Shown here in pieces: positions 54,374 to 63,838 of a stretch of 64,000 nucleotides of DNA (the stretch's first letter is position 1; each line of letters starts with the position of its first letter). The notes beneath the pieces were generated by a model that was given only the letters and a program-made list of their open reading frames with translations, did not search any database and was not told where the DNA came from. Made by a program: the position numbers and the translations under genes. This stretch comes from Chryseobacterium gleum (GTDB lineage Bacteria; Bacteroidota; Bacteroidia; Flavobacteriales; BACL11): assembly GCA_945865535.1 (NCBI GenBank), contig CAMBDW010000002.1, positions 1-64,000 of the forward strand, in the 5' to 3' direction.

Positions 54374-55725
54374 AATAATAAGCGGAAAACGTCTTCAATT
54401 TTTCCAAATTGTACTATCTCAATCTTAAAGCCTTTAGGGCTGAATTTATTGTATTTGGAAATAATAATTTGCTTATAACCTAGCTTTTCGGCCTCTGCAA
54501 TTCTGCTTTCAATTCTATTTACTGCTCGTATTTCTCCAGATAAACCTATTTCCCCAGCAAAGCAAGTAAGCATATCTAAAGCAATATCTTGATCAGAAGA
54601 CAATATAGAGCAGACCACAGCTAAATCGATAGCAGTATCGTCAATTTTTATGCCTCCAGTAATGTTTAAGAAAACATCTTTTGCTCCTAATTTAAAGCCG
54701 CATCTTTTTTCTAAAACAGCCAAAAGCATGTTCATTCTTCTGGTATCATATCCGGTGGCAGATCTTTGTGGCGTGCCATAAACTGCTGAGCTTACTAAGG
54801 ATTGTATCTCTACTAAAAGTGGGCGAGCTCCTTCAATGGTAGCGGCAATTCCCACTCCACTTGTGGCTTCATCTCTTTCAGAAATTAGAATTTCAGAAGG
54901 ATTATTTACCTGTCTAAGTCCTTCTTGATTCATTTCATATACCCCAAGCTCAGATGCTGAGCCAAAACGGTTTTTTATGGTTCTTAAAATTCTATACACA
55001 TAATTTCTATCGCCCTCAAATTGCAAGACAGTATCCACCATGTGTTCCAAAATTTTTGGTCCTGCTATTGCTCCATCTTTATTGATGTGCCCGATTAAAA
55101 AAACTGCCGTTTCAGTTTCTTTAGCAAATTTTATAAGTTCTGCAGTGCACTCTCTAATCTGAGAAACACTACCAGGAGAAGATTCAATATGTGCTGTGTG
55201 CAGGGTTTGTATAGAATCCACTACTAATATGTCAGGTTGTAATTGCTCAATTTGCTGAAAAATATTTTGAGTAGAAGTTTCGGTAAGAATATAGCAATGT
55301 TCAGAATTTTTATTGATGCGTTCAGCACGCATTTTTAGTTGCTTTTCACTTTCCTCTCCTGATACATAAAGTATCTTTTTGCTTTTTGAGCTCAGCGCAA
55401 ATTGGAGCAATAAAGTGGATTTCCCAATTCCAGGATCCCCTCCTATGAGTATAACTGAACCAGGAACAATGCCTCCTCCCAAAACTCTATTGAGCTCTTT
55501 GTCATTGGTGACTATTCGTTTTTCATTGGTGTAATCAATATCACTTATTAAGGTTGGTTTGCTTATCTTAGTACTTTTAAAACCGCTTTTTAGGTCTTTT
55601 TCTTTTGCAAGAATTTCCTCAACAAAGGTATTCCACTCATTACATTGTGGGCATTTCCCTAGCCATTTAGGAGATTGAGTTCCGCAACTTTGACAAAAAA
55701 ATGCTGATTGTATCTTCTTTGCCAT
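54370..55725 (-). CDS. radA: DNA repair protein RadA
   Basis: The 451-residue protein has an N-terminal zinc finger (CQSCGTQSPKWLGKCPQC, residues 11-28), a RecA-type ATPase with Walker A GGDPGIGKST, the RadA motif KNRFG and a C-terminal Lon-like domain. RadA helps branch migration in recombination. It overlaps rfaE2 by 1 nt, and its stop shares TTAG with the stop of the convergent arylsulfotransferase. Confidence 0.94.
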   Translation of the reverse strand: MAKKIQSAFFCQSCGTQSPKWLGKCPQCNEWNTFVEEILAKEKDLKSGFKSTKISKPTLISDIDYTNEKRIVTNDKELNRVLGGGIVPGSVILIGGDPGIGKSTLLLQFALSSKSKKILYVSGEESEKQLKMRAERINKNSEHCYILTETSTQNIFQQIEQLQPDILVVDSIQTLHTAHIESSPGSVSQIRECTAELIKFAKETETAVFLIGHINKDGAIAGPKILEHMVDTVLQFEGDRNYVYRILRTIKNRFGSASELGVYEMNQEGLRQVNNPSEILISERDEATSGVGIAATIEGARPLLVEIQSLVSSAVYGTPQRSATGYDTRRMNMLLAVLEKRCGFKLGAKDVFLNITGGIKIDDTAIDLAVVCSILSSDQDIALDMLTCFAGEIGLSGEIRAVNRIESRIAEAEKLGYKQIIISKYNKFSPKGFKIEIVQFGKIEDVFRLLF

Positions 55726-56216
55726 TAAGAATTTTTGATTTTTTCAATAATATGAGTGCTAGAAAAACCATCAACAAAAGGGACAAGTTTTACCTCACCT
55801 CCATTTTTCTGAACGATTTCATGGCCAACTATTTTGCTAATTTTATAATCCCCCCCTTTTGCTAGTATATCAGGCTTCAAAGTGCTTATTAAATTGATTG
55901 GTGTGTCCTCTGAGAACAAAACTACCGCATCAATAAATGCAAGACTTGCCAATAAAATTGCTCTGGATTTTTCATCCATAATTGGCCGACTTTTTCCTTT
56001 TAATTTTTGTATAGAACTATCAGAATTTAATCCAATAATTAATTTATCTCCTAAATCAGCAGTGCGGGCTAATACTTCAATATGGCCTCTGTGGATGATA
56101 TCAAAACAGCCATTAGTAAACACTATTTTTTGTCCGGCTTTTTTCCAAGTGCTTACTTGAATAGTTAAACTTTCAAGAGACACTATCTTACTGTTTATGT
56201 TTTTAAGATGTGACAT
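55725..56216 (-). CDS. rfaE2: Haptose-1-phosphate adenylyltransferase (HldE C-terminal type, RfaE2)
   Basis: The 163-residue nucleotidyltransferase makes ADP-heptose for lipopolysaccharide. The HxGH motif is seen as TNGCFDIIHRGHIEVL, with GLNSDSSIQKLKGKSRP and LAKGGDYKISKIVG closing the site. In many bacteria this domain is fused to the kinase RfaE1; here it stands alone. ATG at 56216 (MSHLKNIN) is preferred to 56255. It overlaps the UPF0104 gene by 14 nt. Confidence 0.9.
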   Translation of the reverse strand: MSHLKNINSKIVSLESLTIQVSTWKKAGQKIVFTNGCFDIIHRGHIEVLARTADLGDKLIIGLNSDSSIQKLKGKSRPIMDEKSRAILLASLAFIDAVVLFSEDTPINLISTLKPDILAKGGDYKISKIVGHEIVQKNGGEVKLVPFVDGFSSTHIIEKIKNS

Positions 56217-57228
56217 TTTTTTTCTTTTTTGATAAAAATAAAACAAGTAAACCAATTAAACCCAGAATAATGGCTACTAAAGTTTGAGCAACATGTACTA
56301 TTGTTGGGAAGATGAGTGCCGGATTTGTTGGGTCGCCTCCTTTACCTACATACACAGTTCCTACACCAAGTACGGCTAAGCCAATCATAACAAGATAATG
56401 ATAAGATCCCATCCCTCCGGGTGTTGGAATTATCATGCCTATACCTCCTAAAACAAGTAGAAAAATTGCATCATCTACAGTTAAATGATTGGTTTCGGCC
56501 ATACTAAAAAAACAAACATAGGTCATTAAAAAATACATTATCCAAATACTGAAAGTATGAAACCAAAAAGTAGATTTTTTCTTTATAGTTTTGATGCTTT
56601 TGAATCCTTCTTTTATCCCTTGAATAAAAGTTAGTATTTTTTTATAAAAAGAAGATTTCTTTAGCCATTTTTTAAAGAAAATAAAAGACATTATCAAAGC
56701 CGATATCATTACTATTGGTAAAAGGATATTTTTTTCATTAGCACTTTCTATTTGTTGGGCTTGATAGGTGGTATAGAATTTAAAGATTGCATCAAATTGT
56801 AATGCAATAATTAGAAATATTAAGCCAAAAAGGATAATAAAGTCAATTACTCTTTCTATTAAAATAGTTCCGAAAAGTTTATCTACTGGTATTTTTTCTA
56901 CTTGTGAGAGTGTCGTGCATCTTGAAATTTCGCCACCCCTTGGTATAAACAGATTTGTAAAATACCCAACTGAAACAGCTGATATCGCATTCCATTTTGA
57001 AGACTTATAGCCTAGGGCATCAATTAAAATAATCCATCTTAGCCCTCTGCTTACATAGGCCCACCCCCCAAAAATCATGGATAAAACTACCCATTTCCCT
57101 TCTACTTTTTTGATCTCTTCAATAAGCTTTACAGGGTCTTGGTTTTTAAAAAGCAAATAAATTATTCCAAATGCAAAGCCTAATGATGCAATATATTTTA
57201 AGATTTTTAAAAATGCTTTTTTACTCAT
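56203..57228 (-). CDS. UPF0104/lysylphosphatidylglycerol-synthase-TM family membrane protein
   Basis: The 341-residue protein has about eight membrane helices and family blocks AYVSRGLRWIILIDAL, FIPRGGEISRC and IPTPGGMGSYHYLVMIG. It matches the membrane part of MprF or AglD-like proteins without a catalytic domain. It may move or handle a lipid. It is flanked by panC (10 bp upstream) and rfaE2, which suggests a role in the envelope, inferred only. Confidence 0.85.
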   Translation of the reverse strand: MSKKAFLKILKYIASLGFAFGIIYLLFKNQDPVKLIEEIKKVEGKWVVLSMIFGGWAYVSRGLRWIILIDALGYKSSKWNAISAVSVGYFTNLFIPRGGEISRCTTLSQVEKIPVDKLFGTILIERVIDFIILFGLIFLIIALQFDAIFKFYTTYQAQQIESANEKNILLPIVMISALIMSFIFFKKWLKKSSFYKKILTFIQGIKEGFKSIKTIKKKSTFWFHTFSIWIMYFLMTYVCFFSMAETNHLTVDDAIFLLVLGGIGMIIPTPGGMGSYHYLVMIGLAVLGVGTVYVGKGGDPTNPALIFPTIVHVAQTLVAIILGLIGLLVLFLSKKKKNVTS

Positions 57229-57238
57229 GGCTGTAAAA

Positions 57239-58075
57239 CTATAAAATTATATTGTCAATCAATCTCACGCCATCAATATATGCAGCAATGCAAATAGCAC
57301 TTTCATTTTTTCCTTGCCATTTGTTAATTGGAAGCAGGGTGTTTAAATCAACAAATTCAGCATATTCTAATTGGAGATTTTCTTGCTGCCCAAACTGATG
57401 AGTGATGTGTAATTTTAAATTTTCTATTCCTTTTTCTTTATTGGTAAGGCAATAGTTAAGGCAGTTGTAAATGAGAGTGGCTTTATTTTTCGCACTCTGG
57501 GAAAGTAGTTTATTCCTAGAACTCATAGCAAGCCCATTTTTTTCTCTAGTAGTTGGGATACTTACAATTTCTATTGGAGCATTCATTTGTTTTACTAGCG
57601 CTGTTACAATTTGTAATTGTTGTAAATCTTTTTGTCCGAAAAATGCTTTTGTTGGGCTTATAATATTGAAGAATTTTTCTATAATAGTGGCCATGCCGTT
57701 AAAATGTCCTGGCCGAAACCCTCCTTCCATAACGTTTGCTAATGTGCCAAAATCAAATTCTTTCGCTTTTTCTGATTTTGCATATACATCATTAATAGAA
57801 GGAGCGTAAACAATATCGCAATATAATTTTTGTAACTTTTCTAAATCTGCATCTAAAGTATTTGGATAATTAGCAAAATCATCAGGATTATTAAACTGTG
57901 TTGGATTTACAAATATGGTACAAATAGTAATTTGGCATTCTTTTTGTGATGCTTCTATAAGATGTAAATGTCCTCTGTGCAAGGCTCCCATAGTTGGAAC
58001 AAAACCAACAGATTTACTTTGTCTGCAGGCACTTAAATATGATAAAAGTTTGGCTTTTGTTTTAAAAACCTTCAT
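57239..58075 (-). CDS. panC: Pantothenate synthetase
   Basis: The 278-residue enzyme joins pantoate and beta-alanine using ATP. It has the PTMGALHRGHLHLI motif (HxGH) at residues 27-40, FVNPTQFN, the pantoate pocket FFGQKDLQQLQIV and the KMSKS-like MSSRNKLL. It is divergent from the starch-synthase-like gene; this neighbourhood is well conserved in Flavobacteriia. Confidence 0.94.
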   Translation of the reverse strand: MKVFKTKAKLLSYLSACRQSKSVGFVPTMGALHRGHLHLIEASQKECQITICTIFVNPTQFNNPDDFANYPNTLDADLEKLQKLYCDIVYAPSINDVYAKSEKAKEFDFGTLANVMEGGFRPGHFNGMATIIEKFFNIISPTKAFFGQKDLQQLQIVTALVKQMNAPIEIVSIPTTREKNGLAMSSRNKLLSQSAKNKATLIYNCLNYCLTNKEKGIENLKLHITHQFGQQENLQLEYAEFVDLNTLLPINKWQGKNESAICIAAYIDGVRLIDNIIL

Positions 58076-58123
58076 CCATAATAGTATTAATAGTTACAAA
58101 GCGAACAAAACTAAGCGAAAAGC

Positions 58124-58155
58124 TTTGAGGTTACGCTTTTTTTTCTATATTTTTG
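58124..58155 (+). promoter_or_regulatory. Promoter of the starch-synthase-like/DUF4270/glmS operon
   Basis: TTTG (58124-58127), a 20-bp spacer and TATTTTTG (58148-58155) closely fit the Bacteroidota consensus. The box ends 18 nt before the ATG at 58174. Confidence 0.65.
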
Positions 58156-58173
58156 CAAATTAAAATTTAGTAA

Positions 58174-59040
58174 ATGAAGAAAAAGAGAATATTGTATGTT
58201 TCGCAGGAAATCAATCCTTATACTGGAGAAACAACAATGGGTGGTGTAGCAAATTTATTGCCTCAAAAAACACAAGAAAAAAAGAAGGATATAAGAATAT
58301 TTTTACCAAGTTTTGGTACTATAAGCGAAAGAAGGCATCAACTTCATGAGGTAATTCGTCTTTCTGGAATGAATCTTATCATTGATGATTTTGATCATCA
58401 GTTAATTATTAAAGTCGCTTCAATTCAGAAATTACGGTTGCAAGTTTATTTTATCGATAATGAGGAGTATTTCCCTAGCAAACAAATGTTCCATGATTTA
58501 GAGGGTAATTTTATGTCTAATAATGATGAAAGAATGATTTTTTATTGCAAAGGAGTAATTGAGACTGTTCGTAAGCTAGGATGGGCACCAGATATTATTC
58601 ATTGCCAAGGCTGGTTTACATCATTAGTTCCTATGTATATAAAAAAATTGTATACTCAAGAACCTTTATTTGATAATGTAAAAGTAATTTATTCGGTATT
58701 TGATACTCCTTTTGATGGCGCACTAAGTTCTAATCTTTCGGACAAATTATTATTTGAAAAACTAGAAAAAAGTGATGTTTCTATGGTTGAGGAATCAACC
58801 ATTAGTAATTTGCATAAATTTGCTGTTGATTATTCTGATGCTGTAGTACAAGCAAGTGACACTATTGATAAAGATGTTCTTTCGCATATTAAATCTTCAG
58901 GGAAACCGTTTATGGAGTACCCTGGAGCTGAAAATTATATTGGTGCTTACCAAGATTTTTACGAGCAGTTTATTGAGCAAGATGAGGAATGTAAAGAATT
59001 AGAGGAGTTAGAAGAGGAGGTAGCATTAATAGAGATTTAA
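58174..59040 (+). CDS. Glycogen/starch synthase-like protein, N-terminal GT5 domain only
   Basis: The 288-residue protein matches the N-terminal Rossmann half of GT5 starch synthases: KKRILYVSQEINPYTGE, GGVANLLPQ, RIFLPSFGTI and DIIHCQGWFTSLVP. The C-terminal half of the GT-B fold, with the ADP-glucose site, is absent; instead it ends in an acidic tail. The short form next to panC is common in Flavobacteriia. It is unlikely to be a complete synthase and may be regulatory. Confidence 0.85.
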   Translation: MKKKRILYVSQEINPYTGETTMGGVANLLPQKTQEKKKDIRIFLPSFGTISERRHQLHEVIRLSGMNLIIDDFDHQLIIKVASIQKLRLQVYFIDNEEYFPSKQMFHDLEGNFMSNNDERMIFYCKGVIETVRKLGWAPDIIHCQGWFTSLVPMYIKKLYTQEPLFDNVKVIYSVFDTPFDGALSSNLSDKLLFEKLEKSDVSMVEESTISNLHKFAVDYSDAVVQASDTIDKDVLSHIKSSGKPFMEYPGAENYIGAYQDFYEQFIEQDEECKELEELEEEVALIEI

Positions 59041-59043
59041 TAA

Positions 59044-60249
59044 ATGAACAAAATATTTTCATTAAGCCTATTTATTGGCTTAGTTGCAATTGCCTGTAGC
59101 GATCCTAACACTATAGGGCTAGAAGTTCAGCCCACATCTGACGCTATTATTATTAGTGATACAAGTAGTTTTAGTTGGCAAAACTCCTACACAGAATCAG
59201 AAAACTCTTTACGAACTGATGAAGCCCTAAATTTAATTTTGGGAAAGATAGTTGATTCTAAGTTTGGAGTAAATAGAGGCAGTTTTTATACTCAAATTTT
59301 ATTGACTGAGAATAATACAAATTTAGGCACTAACCCTGTAGTCGATTCAGTTATTCTATCATATTCTTATTCGGGTTATTATGGCGATTTGGATGAGTTT
59401 ACAAGTTTAGAGGTTAATCAAATTTTAGAAGATATTTATAAAGACTCTATTTATTATTCAAATTCGTTTGAAATCGATTTTAATTCAGCTGATTTTGTTG
59501 ATGCATTTTCACTATCAAATGACTCTGCAAATCCATTTATAAAGATTAATCTAAATGATCAATTTGGGCAGCAGATTTTGAACTTAGGAGCGCAAGGGAA
59601 GTTGGTAGATAATGAAACCTTTTTGCAAGCTTTTAAGGGAATTAGTGTTTTGGCTGAGGCATCAAATACTATGCTGTATATAAATCCTAACGGGACCAAT
59701 TCATATTTGAAAATATATTACCACAATAATGAAAGTGGGACAGATACTTTATCCTTAGACTTTGAATTAGGCGGAGATGCGGCAAGAGTTAATCTATTTA
59801 ATTCCAAACCTACATCTAATTTAAGCCAAGATGGTAAAATTTACATTCAATCTATGGCAGGTTATAAAGTGAAAATTTCTATCAATAATACGGAGAGTAT
59901 TAAATCACTATTAGAGGGGAAAGTAATCAATAAAGTAACTATGAGTTTTGATGTTGAGAGCGGCTCTCAGTTAGAATATGAAGCTCACCAAAAATTAGTT
60001 TTAGTGCGTGTAAATGAGGAGGGAGACAATGTCTTTTTATCCGATTTTACTATTGAGGGAGAGGCACATTTCGGAGGTAATTTAGAAAATGATAAATATG
60101 AATTTAATATCACCCGATATTTCTCAGAATTATTACAAAACGATTCCTACAAGGAGCTTTATTTATTACCAGCTGGTGCAGCTGTAAACGCAAACAGAAC
60201 AATTCTTACTAAGGATATCAAATTGCAAATTTACTATTCAGAATTATAA
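59044..60249 (+). CDS. DUF4270 family lipoprotein
   Basis: The 401-residue protein has a lipobox (VAIACSD, Cys18) and the DUF4270 pattern GLEVQPTSD, LNLILGKIVDSKFGVNRGSFYTQI and TNSYLKIYYHN. The family is confined to Bacteroidota and has no known function. It starts 3 bp after the starch-synthase-like gene and ends 3 bp before glmS, so the three are co-transcribed. Confidence 0.9.
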   Translation: MNKIFSLSLFIGLVAIACSDPNTIGLEVQPTSDAIIISDTSSFSWQNSYTESENSLRTDEALNLILGKIVDSKFGVNRGSFYTQILLTENNTNLGTNPVVDSVILSYSYSGYYGDLDEFTSLEVNQILEDIYKDSIYYSNSFEIDFNSADFVDAFSLSNDSANPFIKINLNDQFGQQILNLGAQGKLVDNETFLQAFKGISVLAEASNTMLYINPNGTNSYLKIYYHNNESGTDTLSLDFELGGDAARVNLFNSKPTSNLSQDGKIYIQSMAGYKVKISINNTESIKSLLEGKVINKVTMSFDVESGSQLEYEAHQKLVLVRVNEEGDNVFLSDFTIEGEAHFGGNLENDKYEFNITRYFSELLQNDSYKELYLLPAGAAVNANRTILTKDIKLQIYYSEL

Positions 60250-60252
60250 AAT

Positions 60253-62094
60253 ATGTGTGGAATTGTAGGCTATGTTGGTAGTAAGGAGGCATATCCGATT
60301 ATCATCAAAGGATTAAAGCGTTTAGAATATAGAGGGTATGATTCCGCAGGTGTTGCAATTGGGAATTCTAATGGGATTTCTGTCATAAAACAAAAAGGAA
60401 AGGTAGCTGATTTAGAAGCTTATATTTCTGATAAAAATACTAATGGTTCAATTGGTATTGGACACACAAGATGGGCAACTCATGGAGTTCCTAATCAAGC
60501 AAATGCACATCCTCATACTTCAGGGGATGGTAAATTATCATTAATACACAATGGAATTATTGAAAATTATGACTCCATTAAGAAGGCTCTTATGGCAAAA
60601 GGACACGCTTTCGAAAGTGATACAGATACAGAAGTACTTGTTCATTTGATTGAAGAAATTAAAAATCATGAGGAAGTAAGTTTGTTTGAGGCAGTAAGAA
60701 TTGCATTAACTGAGGTGGTAGGAGCCTATGCAATTATAGTTATGGAAAAAGGAGTAAATAATGAATTTATTGCGGCAAGAAAAGGGAGCCCTTTGTTAAT
60801 TGGAGTTGGCAGGGATGAGTATTATGTAGCATCAGATGCTACACCAATTATTGAATATACTAATGAAGTAGTTTATCTTCAAGATGGAGAAATTGCTAGA
60901 TTAAATTCTACGGATGCACTTGAGATTAAGACAATTGCCAATGAGGAAATAACTCCTTATATACATGAACTAAAACTTAGTTTAGATACTATTGAAAAGG
61001 CCGGCTTTCCTCATTTTATGCTAAAAGAAATTTATGAGCAGCCTAAAAGCATACTTGATACTTTGAGGGGAAGAATTGACCCAGAGACTAAGGAGGTGAA
61101 ATTAGGAGGAATTCTTGATTACGAACAAAAAATTATAAATGCAGATCGTATTATTATTGTAGCTTGCGGTACTTCATGGCATGCAGGCTTAATTGGGGAA
61201 CATCTAATTGAAGATTTGGTAAGAATTCCGGTTGAGGTGGAATATGCTTCTGAGTTTAGATATAGAAATCCTATTATAAGAGAAAGAGATGTTGTTTTAG
61301 CTATTTCTCAATCAGGAGAAACTGCCGATACCTTAGCTGCTATTGAACTTGCCAAAGAAAAAGGAGCCACTGTTTTAGGAATTTGTAATGTGGCAGGATC
61401 TTCCATACCAAGAATGACTCATGCAGGAATTTATACTCATGCTGGCCCAGAAATTGGAGTAGCATCTACTAAGGCATTCACCACTCAAGTTGTAGTGTTG
61501 GCATTAATGGCACTTAGGATAGGCAAGCAAAAAGGCACATTATCGAATACGAATTACCATCAACTTATTACTCAACTGGAACTTATCGCAGAAAAAATAG
61601 AAAAAGTATTAGCGACAAATAGTCAAATTGAGCTAATTGCTCAGCAATTTAAGGATGCTACTAATTTTCTTTATTTAGGCAGAGGATACAATTTCCCTGT
61701 TGCATTAGAAGGAGCTCTTAAACTTAAAGAAATTTCTTATATACATGCAGAAGGTTATCCTGCAGCAGAGATGAAACACGGGCCAATTGCTCTTATTGAT
61801 GCTGAAATGCCAATAGTTGTTATTGCTACTAGAAAAGGAAATTATGAAAAAGTAGTAAGTAATATTCAAGAAGTAAAAGCAAGAGGAGGAAGGTTGATTT
61901 CCATAGTTACAGAAGGAGATAAAACGGTTAAAGAGTTATCGGATTATTGTATTGAAATTCCTAAATGTTTTAATGAACTTTCTCCACTTTTAACTAATAT
62001 TCCATTGCAATTACTTTCTTATCATATTGCACTTTTAAGAGGATGTAATGTAGATCAGCCAAGAAATTTAGCTAAATCAGTTACGGTAGAGTAG
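60253..62094 (+). CDS. glmS: Glutamine-fructose-6-phosphate aminotransferase
   Basis: The 613-residue enzyme makes glucosamine-6-phosphate, the first step to peptidoglycan and lipopolysaccharide amino sugars. It has Cys2 of the glutaminase (MCGIVGYVG), the glutaminase pocket GHTRWATHG, two SIS domains (ISQSGETADT, YLGRGYNFPVALEGALKLKE) and the end NLAKSVTVE, which carries the C-terminal active-site tail. No glmS ribozyme is expected, as it sits inside an operon. Confidence 0.96.
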   Translation: MCGIVGYVGSKEAYPIIIKGLKRLEYRGYDSAGVAIGNSNGISVIKQKGKVADLEAYISDKNTNGSIGIGHTRWATHGVPNQANAHPHTSGDGKLSLIHNGIIENYDSIKKALMAKGHAFESDTDTEVLVHLIEEIKNHEEVSLFEAVRIALTEVVGAYAIIVMEKGVNNEFIAARKGSPLLIGVGRDEYYVASDATPIIEYTNEVVYLQDGEIARLNSTDALEIKTIANEEITPYIHELKLSLDTIEKAGFPHFMLKEIYEQPKSILDTLRGRIDPETKEVKLGGILDYEQKIINADRIIIVACGTSWHAGLIGEHLIEDLVRIPVEVEYASEFRYRNPIIRERDVVLAISQSGETADTLAAIELAKEKGATVLGICNVAGSSIPRMTHAGIYTHAGPEIGVASTKAFTTQVVVLALMALRIGKQKGTLSNTNYHQLITQLELIAEKIEKVLATNSQIELIAQQFKDATNFLYLGRGYNFPVALEGALKLKEISYIHAEGYPAAEMKHGPIALIDAEMPIVVIATRKGNYEKVVSNIQEVKARGGRLISIVTEGDKTVKELSDYCIEIPKCFNELSPLLTNIPLQLLSYHIALLRGCNVDQPRNLAKSVTVE

Positions 62095-62119
62095 GCTAGT
62101 TTTTCAGGCTGATTTCTAT

Positions 62120-62623
62120 TTAGATTATTATTTTCTCAAAACAATAATACTCATTTTTGTTGGGCTTTAAATCAATTGTCCCTAATTTACTATAGCCCAA
62201 TCTTCTGTAAAATTCCATAGCTTTTGGGTTGCCCGAATAAGTATCTAGCCGTATGGATTTTAGTCCTTTTTCTATAACCAACTTTTGTGTAAATAACATT
62301 AATTCTTTGCCAATTTTTTTATTCCAAAACTCTTCTTTAACTGCTAATCTATGCACTACTAAAAAAGAATCAGATGTATCTTCCCAATTAATATCTAAAT
62401 AAGTTTTGTCTTGATTTTGATCTATATTTATTCCTCCAATAATTTCTGCTTTAATTTCAGCAACATAATAAGTTGCAGCCTGTAAATCAGCTCTTATAAT
62501 TTCTGGATTAGGATAACTTTCATCCCACTGATCAATGCCATTTTTTATCATCCCTGCAACACAGGACCTGTACAGCTTCATGATGTTTTCTAAATCTGTT
62601 TTATCTGCTTTTCGGATTATCAT
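62120..62623 (-). CDS. GNAT family N-acetyltransferase
   Basis: The 167-residue protein has the GNAT fold: IIRKADKTDLENIMKLY at the start, VHRLAVKEEFWNKKIGKELM with the acetyl-CoA loop and GNPKAMEFYRRLGYSKLG near the end. The substrate is unknown. Its start overlaps the stop of the LuxE-like gene by 4 nt, so the two are translated together and may act on the same protein or metabolite. Confidence 0.88.
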   Translation of the reverse strand: MIIRKADKTDLENIMKLYRSCVAGMIKNGIDQWDESYPNPEIIRADLQAATYYVAEIKAEIIGGINIDQNQDKTYLDINWEDTSDSFLVVHRLAVKEEFWNKKIGKELMLFTQKLVIEKGLKSIRLDTYSGNPKAMEFYRRLGYSKLGTIDLKPNKNEYYCFEKIII

Positions 62624-63588
62624 TGTAGTAGTAAATTACAACCTCTGAGATCTGAATTGTCAAACCTTCCAAGCACTATAAAAGTTCCGTCTTCAAAAGT
62701 TTTTCCTAAATCTTGTGTTGCTATAAATGGGCAGGAATAAATATTGGCTAAATCAATGACATTGATTCCTCCAGTTTTGTTGTCACCGATTATTGATAAA
62801 GGGTCATTGGTGTCTCTTATGAGTATTTTTTTCCAAGGTGGAGATTTAAAAATACCCTCTCCATTAGAATAGCTTTGGGATAAGAGTTCGCTCATTCCAT
62901 ACTCTGAGTGAATAACATCTAAAGAAAAAGCGGCTTTAAGATTTTGGTGAAGTTCTTCTTTTAGCATTTCTTTTCTTTTCCCTTTTGTGCCACCTGTTTC
63001 AATAATTATAGTGTGCTCTAATTTTTGGGGAAACTGCTCCGCCAAATCCAAAAGAGCATAACTAACCCCAAATAAAATTGTTTTCTGACCTTCTTTTTCT
63101 AGTTTTTGAAGTCTCTTTGACAAACTTTCATAATCATTGAGGTAAAAACCACTTTGTTCGTGTTTACTTTTTGAAATCAAATCATCTACCATATAAATGA
63201 GTGAAGATCCTTCTCTTTCTCTATAGTTTGGAAGTAGAGATAAGATGCAATACTGTGTAATATCGCCATAAAATAGTTCGAATGCTTTTAGGTAAGATTC
63301 TCTATAAAGCAAAATATCAGAAACCAAGTGTTTGCTTTGATCTCCTGTTGTTCCGCTACTTAAAAATACTTCTTCTACGGCTCTGCCTTGGCAGATTATT
63401 TGCTCGGTTTTAAAAAAGGAAATAGGCAAGAATGGAATTTCAAATATGTTGTTAGGAGCTTTCCCTTTTAAGATTAGTGCTGCATATGGAGCATATATGG
63501 AATTGCTTTCCATTTGGTAATCAAAAATTGAGAGTGCCAACATCTCAAATTCTGCATCATTTTTTATGTCAAAAATTTCTTTTTGCAT
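62620..63588 (-). CDS. LuxE/PaaK-like acyl-protein synthetase family protein
   Basis: The 322-residue protein has the adenylate-forming P-loop SSGTTGDQSKH (about 77-87) and LuxE-type blocks FLPISFFKTEQI, GGTKGKRKEML and SEYGMSELLSQSY. LuxE activates fatty acids for luciferase, but no luxAB-like gene is present and relatives are widespread in non-luminous Bacteroidota. It is probably an acyl-activating enzyme of unknown pathway. A -7 box ends 4 nt before its start. Confidence 0.85.
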   Translation of the reverse strand: MQKEIFDIKNDAEFEMLALSIFDYQMESNSIYAPYAALILKGKAPNNIFEIPFLPISFFKTEQIICQGRAVEEVFLSSGTTGDQSKHLVSDILLYRESYLKAFELFYGDITQYCILSLLPNYREREGSSLIYMVDDLISKSKHEQSGFYLNDYESLSKRLQKLEKEGQKTILFGVSYALLDLAEQFPQKLEHTIIIETGGTKGKRKEMLKEELHQNLKAAFSLDVIHSEYGMSELLSQSYSNGEGIFKSPPWKKILIRDTNDPLSIIGDNKTGGINVIDLANIYSCPFIATQDLGKTFEDGTFIVLGRFDNSDLRGCNLLLQ

Positions 63589-63592
63589 ACGG

Positions 63593-63600
63593 CAAAATTA
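63593..63600 (-). promoter_or_regulatory. -7 box of the LuxE-like gene
   Basis: TAATTTTG on the minus strand matches TAnnTTTG and ends 4 nt before the start at 63588. The mRNA is predicted to be leaderless. Confidence 0.55.
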
Positions 63601-63826
63601 AGCCAATAAAAAAGGCGATACTTCTACAGTACCGCATTTTAATAAAATTCTTTTGTTAATTAAAATTTGTATTCAGAGTTTAAAAATAGTGTGTTTTCAT
63701 CAACTTATTTTTCAGTAATGAATCACAGAAATTATAGCTTTATTTTTGTTGGGATTTTGGTGCTAAGGCATAACTTTTTTTCGAAAAAAATTTACTAACT
63801 AGTGCATATTTGATTTAGATAAATCT

Positions 63827-63834
63827 TAATTTTG
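63827..63834 (+). promoter_or_regulatory. -7 box of the last gene
   Basis: TAATTTTG ends 4 nt before the ATG at 63839. The rest of the 250-bp divergent gap (63589-63838) is AT-rich; apart from this box and the one for the LuxE-like gene, only an imperfect hairpin near 63610-63632 was seen. Confidence 0.55.
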
Positions 63835-63838
63835 CAAA

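Noticed and set aside
62095-62119. Direct repeat AGGCT in the convergent gap after glmS as a terminator
   Set aside because: The two copies are direct, not inverted, so they cannot form a hairpin.
63608-63634. Imperfect hairpin (GCGATAC with GTACCGC) upstream of the LuxE-like gene
   Set aside because: The stem has a mismatch, no clear T-tract on either side, and lies in a divergent gap where no terminator is needed.
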